Positions 1-6,435 of a DNA stretch of 6,800 bases are shown piece after piece. The stretch is from contig CAIVVG010000022.1 of assembly GCA_903909295.1 (NCBI GenBank), positions 1 through 6,800 on the forward strand, read 5' to 3'. Numbering within the stretch: the stretch's first letter is position 1; every line of letters starts with the position of its first letter. The notes under the pieces are model-generated. The model was not told where the DNA came from. It saw nothing but the letters and a program-made list of their open reading frames with translations, and did not search any database. Made by a program: the position numbers and the translations under genes. This DNA comes from an uncultured Chlamydiae bacterium. Its GTDB lineage: Bacteria; Chlamydiota; Chlamydiia; Chlamydiales; SM23-39.

Positions 1-252
1 GGACAGATCCGAGCCATCGAGGGAAAACTGCTAGCCAAATGGATTCCCCAACAGACTCCCACGTTGATTATCGGTGGAAAATATGATTGCATCTGCCCTT
101 TCTCTTTATTCCGGAACGATCAAAGATTCCATCGAAAGAACATCAAATTGTTGTTTATGGAAAATGCGGGGCACTGTCCTTGGGTAGAAGACGCTGCAGC
201 TGTAAGGGAAGCTTTTGAGGCATTTTCCTCCCAACTCACAACGGAGAAGTAG
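1..252 (+). CDS. Alpha/beta hydrolase, C-terminal part (partial at left edge)
   Basis: The frame is open from base 1 to the TAG at 250-252, giving 83 codons, so the gene starts upstream of the window. What remains looks like the last third of an alpha/beta hydrolase. There is a beta-strand segment TLIIGGKYD ending in an Asp (codon at 85), which fits the acid of the catalytic triad. It is followed by the segment LLFMENAGHCPWVED, whose His (codon at 172-174) fits the catalytic histidine, and then the usual C-terminal helix (AAAVREAFEAFSSQL). The nucleophile elbow (GxSxG) lies outside the window, so the substrate cannot be named. Peptidase, esterase and C-C hydrolase members of the fold all look like this at the C-terminus. 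The next gene starts one base after the stop, which suggests the two were cotranscribed. Confidence 0.8.
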   Translation, partial: GQIRAIEGKLLAKWIPQQTPTLIIGGKYDCICPFSLFRNDQRFHRKNIKLLFMENAGHCPWVEDAAAVREAFEAFSSQLTTEK

Positions 253-253
253 A

Positions 254-397
254 GTGCCTACTCACAGACCTAAAATCTCCATCTACATCGCCGCGAGCAT
301 CGATGGCTATATCGCTCGTAAAGACAACAGCCTTGATTGGTTAGTTTATCCCTTTTTCCCTCTGCGCTCCTCTGTGCTCTCCGCGCCTCTGCGGTAA
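254..397 (+). pseudogene. Truncated dihydrofolate reductase-like (RibD C-terminal family) gene
   Basis: From the GTG at 254 the reading begins VPTHRPKISIYIAASIDGYI and continues to DWL at codon 30. The core ISIYIAASIDGYIARKD is the N-terminal strand and loop of the DHFR/RibD C-terminal superfamily, NADPH-dependent reductases usually about 170-180 residues long. The start is supported by GGAG at 243-246, seven bases upstream, and by its position one base after the hydrolase stop. After about base 343 the match ends. The frame then runs into a pyrimidine-rich repeat (VYPFFPLRSSV...) and stops at 395-397. More than 80% of the expected protein is missing, including most of the cofactor-binding region, so this is a remnant and almost certainly has no reductase activity. 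The junction coincides with the start of the repeat, which suggests the deletion or insertion is linked to it. The family is clear. The exact substrate of the ancestor is not. Confidence 0.72.
359..395 (+). repeat. Imperfect tandem 10-base units, dispersed-repeat type
   Basis: The units CCTCTGCGCT (359-368), CCTCTGTGCT (369-378), a degenerate CTCCGCG (379-385) and CCTCTGCGGT (386-395) follow one another without gaps. From memory, this CTCTGCG/CTCTGTG pattern ending in GCGGTAAA resembles an interspersed non-coding repeat seen in many unrelated bacterial genomes. I cannot confirm that here. The unit is strongly strand-biased (C+T rich on this strand) and is not translated into anything recognisable. 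It begins a few bases after the point where the reductase-like gene is cut. Confidence 0.6.
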
Positions 398-435
398 ACT
401 TTGTTTCTCGGGGCCGAGTTTGATTTACCACAGAG
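387..435. repeat. Inverted repeat linking two repeat copies
   Basis: CTCTGCGGTAAA (387-398) is repeated in inverse orientation as TTTACCACAGAG (424-435), matching at 11 of 12 positions. Between them lies a smaller perfect stem, CTCGG/CCGAG (407-411 and 414-418), with a two-base loop. The right arm continues into GCCGCAGA (435-442), which looks like the start of an inverted, shortened copy of the 10-base units on the left. The structure sits between the broken reductase gene and the 3' end of the minus-strand transporter gene, so it could also help end transcription from either side. No T-run follows either arm, so a classical intrinsic terminator is not supported. Confidence 0.6.
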
Positions 436-464
436 CCGCAGATTGGCAACCCTCGCTTCAGCGA

Positions 465-737
465 TCACCCATGGATCAATATCCCCGCAACGACAAGCAG
501 GGCGCCAACCACTGCAAAAGCGTTCGCGATGATCAGGACTCTGTTCTTAATCATGATCCCATAAATCAACCAGCTGGTAACAGAAGTCAGTCCTAATAAA
601 AACCCTGTGAGGGAAACATCCCCAGCGGACCTTGTGGTAAATATCTTAAACCCCTGCACGTAAAATAAAAACTGGCCCAAAACGCCTATTACTAACATGT
701 ATTTTTCATAGTAGTTTAAAAATTTTTCCTTCCACAT
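465..737 (-). CDS. SemiSWEET-family small sugar transporter
   Basis: This 90-residue protein has three predicted membrane helices (about 14-34, 43-63 and 66-88), the size and layout of bacterial SemiSWEETs, which dimerise to move sugars across the inner membrane. Family features visible are the helix-1 end with Gln28 followed by KIFTTRSAGDVS, the SWLIYG segment in helix 2 (Trp56), and IIAN in helix 3 (Asn72). A Trp and an Asn at these places line the sugar pocket in studied members. The Pro of the usual PQ pair is Val here (YVQ). The ATG at 735-737 is chosen because AAGGAG (minus strand, 745-750) lies seven bases upstream. An in-frame ATG at 758 has no ribosome site and would add seven charged residues. 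The gene is transcribed away from the decarboxylase gene. A short TCGCT/AGCGA hairpin (453-464) directly follows the stop. The sugar transported cannot be read from the sequence. Confidence 0.85.
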   Translation of the reverse strand: MWKEKFLNYYEKYMLVIGVLGQFLFYVQGFKIFTTRSAGDVSLTGFLLGLTSVTSWLIYGIMIKNRVLIIANAFAVVGALLVVAGILIHG

Positions 738-819
738 ATCCTCTCTCCTTATTTTCATGAATAAAGAACTTTACTCTCAAATGCAAATCTCCTACAAGGA
801 GGAAAAAAAGAGGTCTTTC
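738..819. other. Divergent intergenic region between SemiSWEET and decarboxylase genes
   Basis: These 82 bases separate two divergent starts and must hold or flank both promoters. Ribosome sites are visible for each gene. AAGGAG on the minus strand (745-750) serves the transporter. AGAGG at 809-813, six bases before the ATG at 820, serves the decarboxylase. A stronger AAGGAGG at 796-802 also reads toward the decarboxylase but lies 17 bases from that ATG, too far for normal use. I see no convincing -35/-10 pair on either strand and no clear operator dyad. Confidence 0.5.
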
Positions 820-2502
820 ATGAACACTACGACGGTTGGGAAGTATTTAGCCAAAAGACTCGAACAGATTGGTCTTCAAGACTACTTCGCCATTCCGGGT
901 GACTTCAACCTGACGCTTTTAGATGAGTTGCTCTCGAATCCCAAACTCAAAATGATCAACTGCTGCAATGAACTCAATGCGGGTTATGCCGCCGATGGGT
1001 ACGCCCGTTCTCATGGATTAGCGGCTCTCATTGTCACTTTTTCCGTAGGGAGCTTGAGCGCCATCAATGCGATTGCAGGGGCTTGTGCAGAAAACTTACC
1101 CGTCATCGTGGTGTCCGGTGGACCCAACATCAATTCGATCATGAAGGACCACATCCTCCACCACACGCTGGCTGAAACTGAGGATCGACAAGAATATGTC
1201 CGAGATATGTTCCGCAAAGTGACCGCTTTCGCAACGATCATTCGCAATTTGGCTGATGCCCCCCACCAGATCGATCGCGCCATCGAGATTGCTTTAACGG
1301 AAAAAAAGCCCGTCTATATCGAGATCGGCTGCAATCTCGCAGATAAACCGATCTGTTTGCCAGGGCCCTTTAATTTCGACAAGAAGAAAACGAGCGATCC
1401 CGATTCTTTAAAAGCGGCTTTAAAACATGTGGCAAGCTTCCTGAATGGAGCGCGGACGCCCGTTTTGATCGCGGGCCCAAGAATCCGGAGTTTCGGGGCG
1501 GTAGAATCGTTTCGCAAACTGGCGGATCGGTCCGATTATGGGGTGGCTTGTATGCCTAGTGCAAAGAGCTTTTTTCCAGAGACCCATCCGAACTATATAG
1601 GGATCTACTGGGGCAGTGTCAGCTCACCGGGGTGTCGTGAAGTGGTGGAATCGTGCGACGCCTACCTTTTTGCGGGCCCTCTCTTTAGCGACTACACAAC
1701 GGTGGGTCATACAGCCCTTATACAGCCCAATAAACTCGTCAACGTCTGCCAAGGTCAGGTCCAAATCGAGGGGCAATCTTACCACGGCATCGATATCGCC
1801 GAATTCTTAGAAAAATTAGCGCCTAAACTGAAGAAAAATTCTAACTCGAAAACAACCTATAAACAAATCAAGGGAGAAGCAGCTGCACCGGCGCCAAAAC
1901 TCAAAGAGCTTCTCACGACTAGGCGTCTCGTTGCGAGGATCGAAGAAATGCTCACTGCCAAAACCACGGTGCTTGCTGAAACGGGTGACTCTTGGTTCAA
2001 TGGGATGCGGCTCAAACTCCCAGAAGGGTGCCGATTTGAGATTCAGATGCAATACGGCTCCATCGGTTGGTCGGTGGGGGCCTTTTTGGGACTCGTATCT
2101 GCTCCCGAAAAACGAAAGGTCATTGCTCTGATCGGCGATGGATCTTTTCAGATGTCCGCCCAAGAAATTTCCACCATTCTTCGGTACGGATACAATGGGA
2201 TTCTCTTTCTCTTAAACAATGCAAGCTACACGATCGAGGTGAAGATCCACGACGGCCCCTACAACGTCATCCAAAATTGGAAGTACTCCCAGTTAGTCGA
2301 TGTCTTTAAGGGAACAAAAGGGAAAGGCTGGAGCTGCGTTGTCAAAACCGAGGCCGAGCTCATCTCCGCTATCAAGAAGGCTCAGAAATTTAAAGGGCTC
2401 AGCTTCATTGAAGTGATCCTCGATCGAGAAGATTGCAACAAAAACCTCCTCGCGTGGGGCACTGCCGTCGCGAACTACAACTCCTCTCCGCCCAATCTTT
2501 AA
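820..2502 (+). CDS. pdc: Pyruvate decarboxylase (thiamine diphosphate-dependent)
   Basis: The 560-residue protein follows the Zymomonas-type pyruvate decarboxylase almost from end to end. It should convert pyruvate to acetaldehyde and CO2 in the cytoplasm as a ThDP/Mg-dependent oligomer. The three-domain order is visible: the N-terminal pyrimidine-binding domain (about 1-190), a middle domain (about 195-345) and the C-terminal diphosphate-binding domain (about 365-545). Catalytic residues fall at family positions: Asp28, Glu51 (CCNELNAGY), the His114-His115 pair, the ThDP motif GDGSF at 439-443 through Asn466-Asn467, and Glu473 in SYTIEVKIHDGPYN. Trp392 in GDSWFN is kept, while the Trp of QWGHIGW in Zymomonas is Tyr412 here. 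The ATG at 820 (AGAGG at 809-813) is preferred over the in-frame ATG at 757, because the family N-terminus starts at TTTVGKYL. Indolepyruvate or phenylpyruvate decarboxylase is the main alternative. The HH pair plus whole-length likeness to Zymomonas favours pyruvate. Confidence 0.9.
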   Translation: MNTTTVGKYLAKRLEQIGLQDYFAIPGDFNLTLLDELLSNPKLKMINCCNELNAGYAADGYARSHGLAALIVTFSVGSLSAINAIAGACAENLPVIVVSGGPNINSIMKDHILHHTLAETEDRQEYVRDMFRKVTAFATIIRNLADAPHQIDRAIEIALTEKKPVYIEIGCNLADKPICLPGPFNFDKKKTSDPDSLKAALKHVASFLNGARTPVLIAGPRIRSFGAVESFRKLADRSDYGVACMPSAKSFFPETHPNYIGIYWGSVSSPGCREVVESCDAYLFAGPLFSDYTTVGHTALIQPNKLVNVCQGQVQIEGQSYHGIDIAEFLEKLAPKLKKNSNSKTTYKQIKGEAAAPAPKLKELLTTRRLVARIEEMLTAKTTVLAETGDSWFNGMRLKLPEGCRFEIQMQYGSIGWSVGAFLGLVSAPEKRKVIALIGDGSFQMSAQEISTILRYGYNGILFLLNNASYTIEVKIHDGPYNVIQNWKYSQLVDVFKGTKGKGWSCVVKTEAELISAIKKAQKFKGLSFIEVILDREDCNKNLLAWGTAVANYNSSPPNL

Positions 2503-2548
2503 CTCGACTTTGTACATTTTTTTGGCGCGATTTTCACAGCTTTTTGAC

Positions 2549-2625
2549 CTACAATCGGCTAACTTTCCTTGCAAAGGCGTGTTCAAGCCGGTTGCAAGAA
2601 ACATTAACCGATTTAAAAATTGTAG
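2549..2625. repeat. Stem-loop within a longer imperfect dyad upstream of cyoA
   Basis: The inner hairpin spans 2568-2598. CTTGCAA (2568-2574) pairs with TTGCAAG (2592-2598), then a small asymmetric bulge, then GGC with GCC around a short loop. The outer arms extend the symmetry. CTACAA at 2549-2554 matches TTGTAG at 2620-2625 in inverse orientation, and TCGGCTAA (2555-2562) matches TTAACCGA (2604-2611) with one mismatch, separated by an unpaired A/T-rich bulge on the right side. The element fills about half of the 156-base gap between the decarboxylase stop and cyoA. No T-run follows, so it is not a textbook terminator for the decarboxylase gene. It may be a leader structure or operator for the oxidase operon. 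Confidence 0.5.
2592..2620 (+). promoter_or_regulatory. Candidate sigma-70-type promoter for the cyo operon
   Basis: TTGCAA (2592-2597) and AAAAAT (2615-2620) are each a 4-of-6 match to the -35 and -10 consensus and are separated by 17 bases. The position, about 38 bases before the cyoA ATG, is suitable. The -35 element coincides with the right arm of the inner hairpin, so a protein binding the dyad would compete with polymerase. In an A/T-rich gap such matches arise easily by chance, so this is only a candidate. Confidence 0.25.
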
Positions 2626-2658
2626 ACTTTTGGTAAGGGACGCGGTATTTTAAAAAAA

Positions 2659-3522
2659 ATGAATAAGACTAGAAGAGCTCTTTTTTTCCTCCTCCTCTTT
2701 ACAGGGCTTGTATTACTGTCCTTCCTGTTCTTGCAACCTTATGAAGTGATCACCCTCTGGGATTACATCGCTATATTGGCTCCGAAAGGACAGATTGCCC
2801 TAGAGGAACGAAATCTGCTACTCATCCTCCAAGCAATCATGTTGCTGGTCGTGATCCCGGTCTACCTTTTCACGTTTATTTTCTCCTGGATCTACAGCGC
2901 TCACAATAAAAACAGCAAGTACGATCCCGATCTGGTCGACAACAAAGTGGCTGAATACTTCTGGTGGGGAATCCCGACGGTCTTGACGGCGATCATTGCG
3001 ATATTGACCTATATCAAAACGAACGAACTCGATCCGTACAAGCCAATCGTATCGGACAAGAAGACGAAAACGATTCAGGTAGTGGCGCTTCAGTGGAAGT
3101 GGCTTTTCATCTACCCAGAAGAACAAATTGCAACGGTCAATTTTCTCCAGATCCCGGTCAATACGCCGGTCCGGTTCGAGATCACTGCAGATGCCCCCAT
3201 GAACTCTTTTTGGATCCCTCATTTAGGGGGGCAGATCTACGCGATGCCGGGCATGAAAACAATGCTCCACCTGATTGGAAATGAAGTGGGCGATTACCGA
3301 GGCTCTTCTGCCAATTTGAGCGGAGTCGGTTTTTCGGGGATGCACTTCAAGACGAGAGTCTCCACCGAAGAGGAGTTCCAAAATTGGGTCAGCACCGCAA
3401 AGCAGTCGGCAAAAGACCTTGAATACAAAGAACTAGCAAAGCCAACTACAAACCACCCTGTCGAAATATATAAATACGACGAGGGTCTTTTTAATCATAT
3501 TTTAATGAAGTATATGAAATGA
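2659..3522 (+). CDS. cyoA: Cytochrome bo3 quinol oxidase subunit II
   Basis: This 287-residue subunit II of the heme-copper quinol oxidase sits in the inner membrane with a large periplasmic domain. It has an N-terminal hydrophobic segment (about 8-25), two membrane helices (about 53-77 and 98-118) and a cupredoxin-like domain (about 135-245). Segments shared with E. coli CyoA include PKGQIALEERN, ALQWKWLFIYPEEQIATVN, MNSFWIPHLGGQIYAMPGM and the SGVGFSGMHF end. The CuA ligands of cytochrome c oxidases (the CxxxC pair and its His) are absent, which marks a quinol oxidase. Unlike E. coli CyoA there is no lipobox cysteine; the protein has no cysteine at all, so it is not a lipoprotein. The tail is also shorter than the roughly 315-residue E. 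coli protein. The ribosome site is weak (TAAGGGA at 2634-2640 is too distant). It is the first gene of the operon. Confidence 0.95.
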   Translation: MNKTRRALFFLLLFTGLVLLSFLFLQPYEVITLWDYIAILAPKGQIALEERNLLLILQAIMLLVVIPVYLFTFIFSWIYSAHNKNSKYDPDLVDNKVAEYFWWGIPTVLTAIIAILTYIKTNELDPYKPIVSDKKTKTIQVVALQWKWLFIYPEEQIATVNFLQIPVNTPVRFEITADAPMNSFWIPHLGGQIYAMPGMKTMLHLIGNEVGDYRGSSANLSGVGFSGMHFKTRVSTEEEFQNWVSTAKQSAKDLEYKELAKPTTNHPVEIYKYDEGLFNHILMKYMK

Positions 3523-5489
3523 ATCTATTTGGCAGATTGACGTTAAAAGCGTTCGAGCACGATCCGGTCCAAAATGGGGCGGTATTTGGGATGGCGTTTG
3601 GCGGGATCGCTGTCGTGGCGCTCCTCTTTTACTACAAAAAGTGGAACTGGCTTTGGCACGAATACATCTCGACGGTAGATCACAAAAAAATCGGGATCAT
3701 GTACTTCATCGTCGCCCTCATTTTATTTGTAAGGGGCTTTGCCGACGCTTTTATGATGCGGATCCAGCAGGCCTTTTCTGTGGGCGAGGCGCAAGGGTAT
3801 TTAAATCCCGATCACTATCAAGAAATTTTTTCAGCTCACGGAACGACGATGATCTTTTTCGTGGGGATGGGGATCGTATTCGGGCTCATGAACTGCATCG
3901 TTCCCCTGCAAATCGGAGCGAGAGACGTCGCGTTTCCCTTTTTAAATGCCGTTGGGTTTTGGCTCTTTGCTGCAGCTGCCGCATTGCTCATGATCTCCCT
4001 TGCAGTAGGGCACTTTTCCGCAACCGGATGGCTCGCTTATCCTCCTCTCTCAGGGATCGAATATAGCCCGAACGAGGGGGTGGATTACTGGATCTGGATT
4101 GTTCAGCTAGCGGGGATCGGCAGCACGCTTGCCGGTGTGAATTTTTTAGTGACGATTTTGAAGATGAGATGCCAAGGGATGACCTTGATGAAAATGCCGA
4201 TCTTCATTTGGAGCGCCCTTTGCTGCATGATTTTAGTGATTTTTGCCTTTCCGATCTTAACGGCGACCCTCTATTTACTCACGCTCGACCGCTACTTGGG
4301 AATGCACTTTTTTACCGCTGGACATGGCGGCAATTTCATGATGTACATCAATTTGATTTGGGCCTGGGGCCACCCGGAAGTGTACATTCTCATGTTGCCT
4401 GCATTTGGGGTCTTTTCTGAAGTAGTCCCCACTTTTTCAGAAAAACGGCTCTTTGGCTACGTTTCGATGGTATGGGCTCTCGTGATCATTACAGTTCTCT
4501 CCTTCATTGTATGGCTTCACCACTTCTTTACGATGGGGGCGAGTGTCAACGTCAATGCGTTTTTTGCGATCATGACGATGTTGATCGCCATTCCGACGGG
4601 GGTCAAACTCTTCAACTGGCTCTTTACCAAATTCAGGGGACGAGTCCATTTCACAACCCCGATGCTCTGGTTTTTCGCTTTCGTCCTCAATTTCAGCGTC
4701 GGGGGCATGACCGGAATGCTCCTTTCCGCCCCACCCGTCGATTACCAGGTGCACAACAGCCTCTTTCTCATCGCCCACTTCCATGGAATGGTGATCGGAG
4801 GGGTGGTCTTTGGTTTCTTCTGCGGCTTTACCTACTGGTTCCCCAAAGTGACCGGTTTCTTCCTCAATGAGAAAATTGGTTTATACGCCTTTTGGTTTTG
4901 GTTTGTCGGCTTTTTACTCGCATTTATGCCCCTCTACATGCTCGGGTTTATGGGCGCGACCAGACGACTCGACCACTATGATGCCGCGACCGGATGGCAG
5001 CCCCTCTTCCAACTCGTCTTGATCGGCGCTATTTTGATCTTCATCGGAATAGGCCTGCAGGCCTACGACATCTTCTATAGCATCTGGACCCGCAATAAAC
5101 ACCGCGATACGACCGGCGATCCCTGGAACGGCCGTTCGCTCGAATGGTCGATCCCCTCACCTGCCCCCATCTATAACTTTGCCATCCTCCCCGTAGTCGA
5201 CCAGCTCGATCCCCTTTGGGCGATCAAACGGGGCGAAGCCCCCAAAGTGGCCCGTCTCTACGAAGACATCCACCTCCCCAAGGACACCCCTATTGGCGCT
5301 TATATAGGCCTCTTTGGGCTCGGATTCGGGTTCGCCATGGTGTGGCTCATCTATTGGCTTGCGATTGTTTGCCTGATCGGCATTTTTGCCTCATTGGTGT
5401 ACCGGCTTTCCCGCAAAGATGAGATGCAAATCATCACTGCCAAACAAGTTGAGCAGATTGAACTCGCATTGGGGAAACAGCAACTATGA
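3519..5489 (+). CDS. cyoB: Cytochrome bo3 quinol oxidase subunit I
   Basis: This 656-residue catalytic subunit is close in length and sequence to E. coli CyoB (663). It oxidises quinol, reduces oxygen to water and pumps protons. Numbering runs one ahead of E. coli. His107 and His422 fit the low-spin heme ligands and His420 the high-spin heme ligand. CuB ligands are His285, His334 and His335, with Tyr289 as the cross-linked tyrosine in WGHPEVY. Proton-path residues Asp136, Glu287 and Lys363 are present. Quinol-site residues Arg72, Asp76 and His99 are kept, but the position of E. coli Gln101 is Glu102 here. Many membrane helices are evident, and a conserved soluble stretch TGDPWNGRSLEW precedes the C-terminal helices. 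The start overlaps the cyoA stop by four bases (ATGA, 3519-3522), implying translational coupling. Whether the high-spin heme is O or A cannot be told from this gene. Confidence 0.97.
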   Translation: MNLFGRLTLKAFEHDPVQNGAVFGMAFGGIAVVALLFYYKKWNWLWHEYISTVDHKKIGIMYFIVALILFVRGFADAFMMRIQQAFSVGEAQGYLNPDHYQEIFSAHGTTMIFFVGMGIVFGLMNCIVPLQIGARDVAFPFLNAVGFWLFAAAAALLMISLAVGHFSATGWLAYPPLSGIEYSPNEGVDYWIWIVQLAGIGSTLAGVNFLVTILKMRCQGMTLMKMPIFIWSALCCMILVIFAFPILTATLYLLTLDRYLGMHFFTAGHGGNFMMYINLIWAWGHPEVYILMLPAFGVFSEVVPTFSEKRLFGYVSMVWALVIITVLSFIVWLHHFFTMGASVNVNAFFAIMTMLIAIPTGVKLFNWLFTKFRGRVHFTTPMLWFFAFVLNFSVGGMTGMLLSAPPVDYQVHNSLFLIAHFHGMVIGGVVFGFFCGFTYWFPKVTGFFLNEKIGLYAFWFWFVGFLLAFMPLYMLGFMGATRRLDHYDAATGWQPLFQLVLIGAILIFIGIGLQAYDIFYSIWTRNKHRDTTGDPWNGRSLEWSIPSPAPIYNFAILPVVDQLDPLWAIKRGEAPKVARLYEDIHLPKDTPIGAYIGLFGLGFGFAMVWLIYWLAIVCLIGIFASLVYRLSRKDEMQIITAKQVEQIELALGKQQL

Positions 5490-6103
5490 CGATTCACCAT
5501 CACCGAGAAGCCCATCCCGATATGAGCGTTCCCGATCCCCATCAGGACGCCTTTTCAAGAGTCACACTCGGTTTTTGGATCTACCTGATGACCGACTGCC
5601 TGATTTTCGGAACCCTCTTTGCCACCTATGCGGTGCTCCATAACAACACTTTTGGCGGCCCGTCAGGAAAAGACCTGTTTAGCTTGGCCACCGCCTTTGC
5701 GGAGACGATGGTCCTTCTCTTCAGCAGCGTCACGAGCGGCCTTGCCCTTTTAGCTGCGCTGAAGAGCAAAAAAAACCAAACCGTATTTTGGCTGATTTTC
5801 GCCTTCCTCTTCGGAGCCTCCTTCATTGCGATGGAACTGACCGAGTTTCACCACATCGCCCATGCGGGGCACGACTGGACCCAAGCCGCGTTCCTCTCCT
5901 CTTTTTTCACCCTCGTCGGGACCCACGGGCTGCACGTTTCGATCGGCCTCACCTGGATGGCCATCATGATGGCACAGATTTTCTTTCTGGGGATTACGAT
6001 CGACACCTTTCGGAGACTCGTTGTATTTAGCCTCTTTTGGCACTTCTTGGATCTCGTTTGGATTTTTATTTTCACCTTTGTTTACCTGATAGGGATGGCA
6101 TGA
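5486..6103 (+). CDS. cyoC: Cytochrome bo3 quinol oxidase subunit III
   Basis: This 205-residue subunit III has five predicted membrane helices and matches the E. coli CyoC length (204). Family markers are the His-rich N-terminus, then LGFWIYLMTDCLIFGTLFA in helix 1, the membrane glutamate in SFIAMELTEFHH, LVGTHGLHVSIGL, and the C-terminal FSLFWHFLDLVWIFIFTF. It stabilises the complex next to subunit I and carries no redox centre. The ATG overlaps the cyoB stop by four bases (5486-5489). GGGGA at 5471-5475 could add a ribosome site. The neighbours on both sides confirm the assignment. Confidence 0.95.
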   Translation: MTIHHHREAHPDMSVPDPHQDAFSRVTLGFWIYLMTDCLIFGTLFATYAVLHNNTFGGPSGKDLFSLATAFAETMVLLFSSVTSGLALLAALKSKKNQTVFWLIFAFLFGASFIAMELTEFHHIAHAGHDWTQAAFLSSFFTLVGTHGLHVSIGLTWMAIMMAQIFFLGITIDTFRRLVVFSLFWHFLDLVWIFIFTFVYLIGMA

Positions 6104-6435
6104 GCGAAGAGCGGAGCTTAAAAGAGATTCAAAAAGAGTGGCCCCAAACACTGAAGCTCTACATTGTCGGTTTCTTCGGATCGCTGGGGCTGACTGGGAT
6201 CTCATTTTCCCTCACCGCTTGGGAAGTGTTTCCGAAAGAAATCCTCATCCCCGTATTGGTCTTGTTAGCCTTAGCTCAGGCAACGACCCAGCTCGTTTTT
6301 TTCATGCACATGGGCAAAGAGGAAAAACCGCGCTGGATGACCTTGGTCTTTAGCTTCATGGTCCTCGTCCTCTTGATTGTCCTCGTCGGGTCCATCTGGA
6401 TCATCAGCGACCTGAACCATCGAGTGATGCCGTGA
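6100..6435 (+). CDS. cyoD: Cytochrome bo3 quinol oxidase subunit IV
   Basis: This 111-residue protein has three predicted membrane helices (about 20-40, 47-67 and 80-100), the size and topology of CyoD (109 residues in E. coli), a small subunit that helps assemble the CuB site. The pair AQATTQLVFFMHMGKEEKPRW is the family signature around the end of helix 2. The ATG at 6100 overlaps the cyoC stop (ATGA, 6100-6103) with AGGGA just upstream (6091-6095). The same frame is open from 6037, but that part is the shadow of cyoC. In the usual operon cyoE (heme O synthase) would come next. Here a different gene starts inside this stop codon. Confidence 0.93.
   Translation: MSEERSLKEIQKEWPQTLKLYIVGFFGSLGLTGISFSLTAWEVFPKEILIPVLVLLALAQATTQLVFFMHMGKEEKPRWMTLVFSFMVLVLLIVLVGSIWIISDLNHRVMP

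Noticed and set aside
359..395. CRISPR-like short tandem repeat
   Set aside because: Units are about 10 bases, contiguous and imperfect, with no spacers and no cas genes.
738..758. Upstream start of the SemiSWEET gene at 758 (minus strand)
   Set aside because: No Shine-Dalgarno sequence precedes it, while AAGGAG lies seven bases before the ATG at 737.
757..819. In-frame N-terminal extension of the decarboxylase starting at ATG 757
   Set aside because: The extra 21 residues have no family match, there is no ribosome site before 757, and the family N-terminus begins right after the ATG at 820. The extension would also overlap the transporter's leader.
1816..2163. Open frame on the minus strand inside the decarboxylase gene
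   Set aside because: It is antisense to a strongly conserved coding region, has no recognisable domain and shows arginine/serine-rich composition typical of a shadow frame.
2503..2548. Intrinsic terminator after the decarboxylase gene
   Set aside because: A T-rich run occurs (TTTTTTT near 2517-2523) but no stable stem precedes it.
4437..4784. Open minus-strand frame inside cyoB
   Set aside because: Highly charged, low-information translation antisense to conserved membrane helices, with no ribosome site that I could support.
6037..6099. Upstream extension of cyoD
   Set aside because: The segment is the out-of-frame shadow of the cyoC C-terminus. The ATG at 6100 gives the family length and the same overlap pattern as the other subunits.
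5750..6205. Long minus-strand frame across cyoC and cyoD
   Set aside because: It spans two well-supported genes and an overlap junction, and its product matches no known fold.
2659..6435. Cytochrome c oxidase (aa3/caa3) instead of quinol oxidase
   Set aside because: Subunit II lacks all CuA ligands and has no heme c motif. Subunit I carries the Arg, Asp and His of the quinol site.
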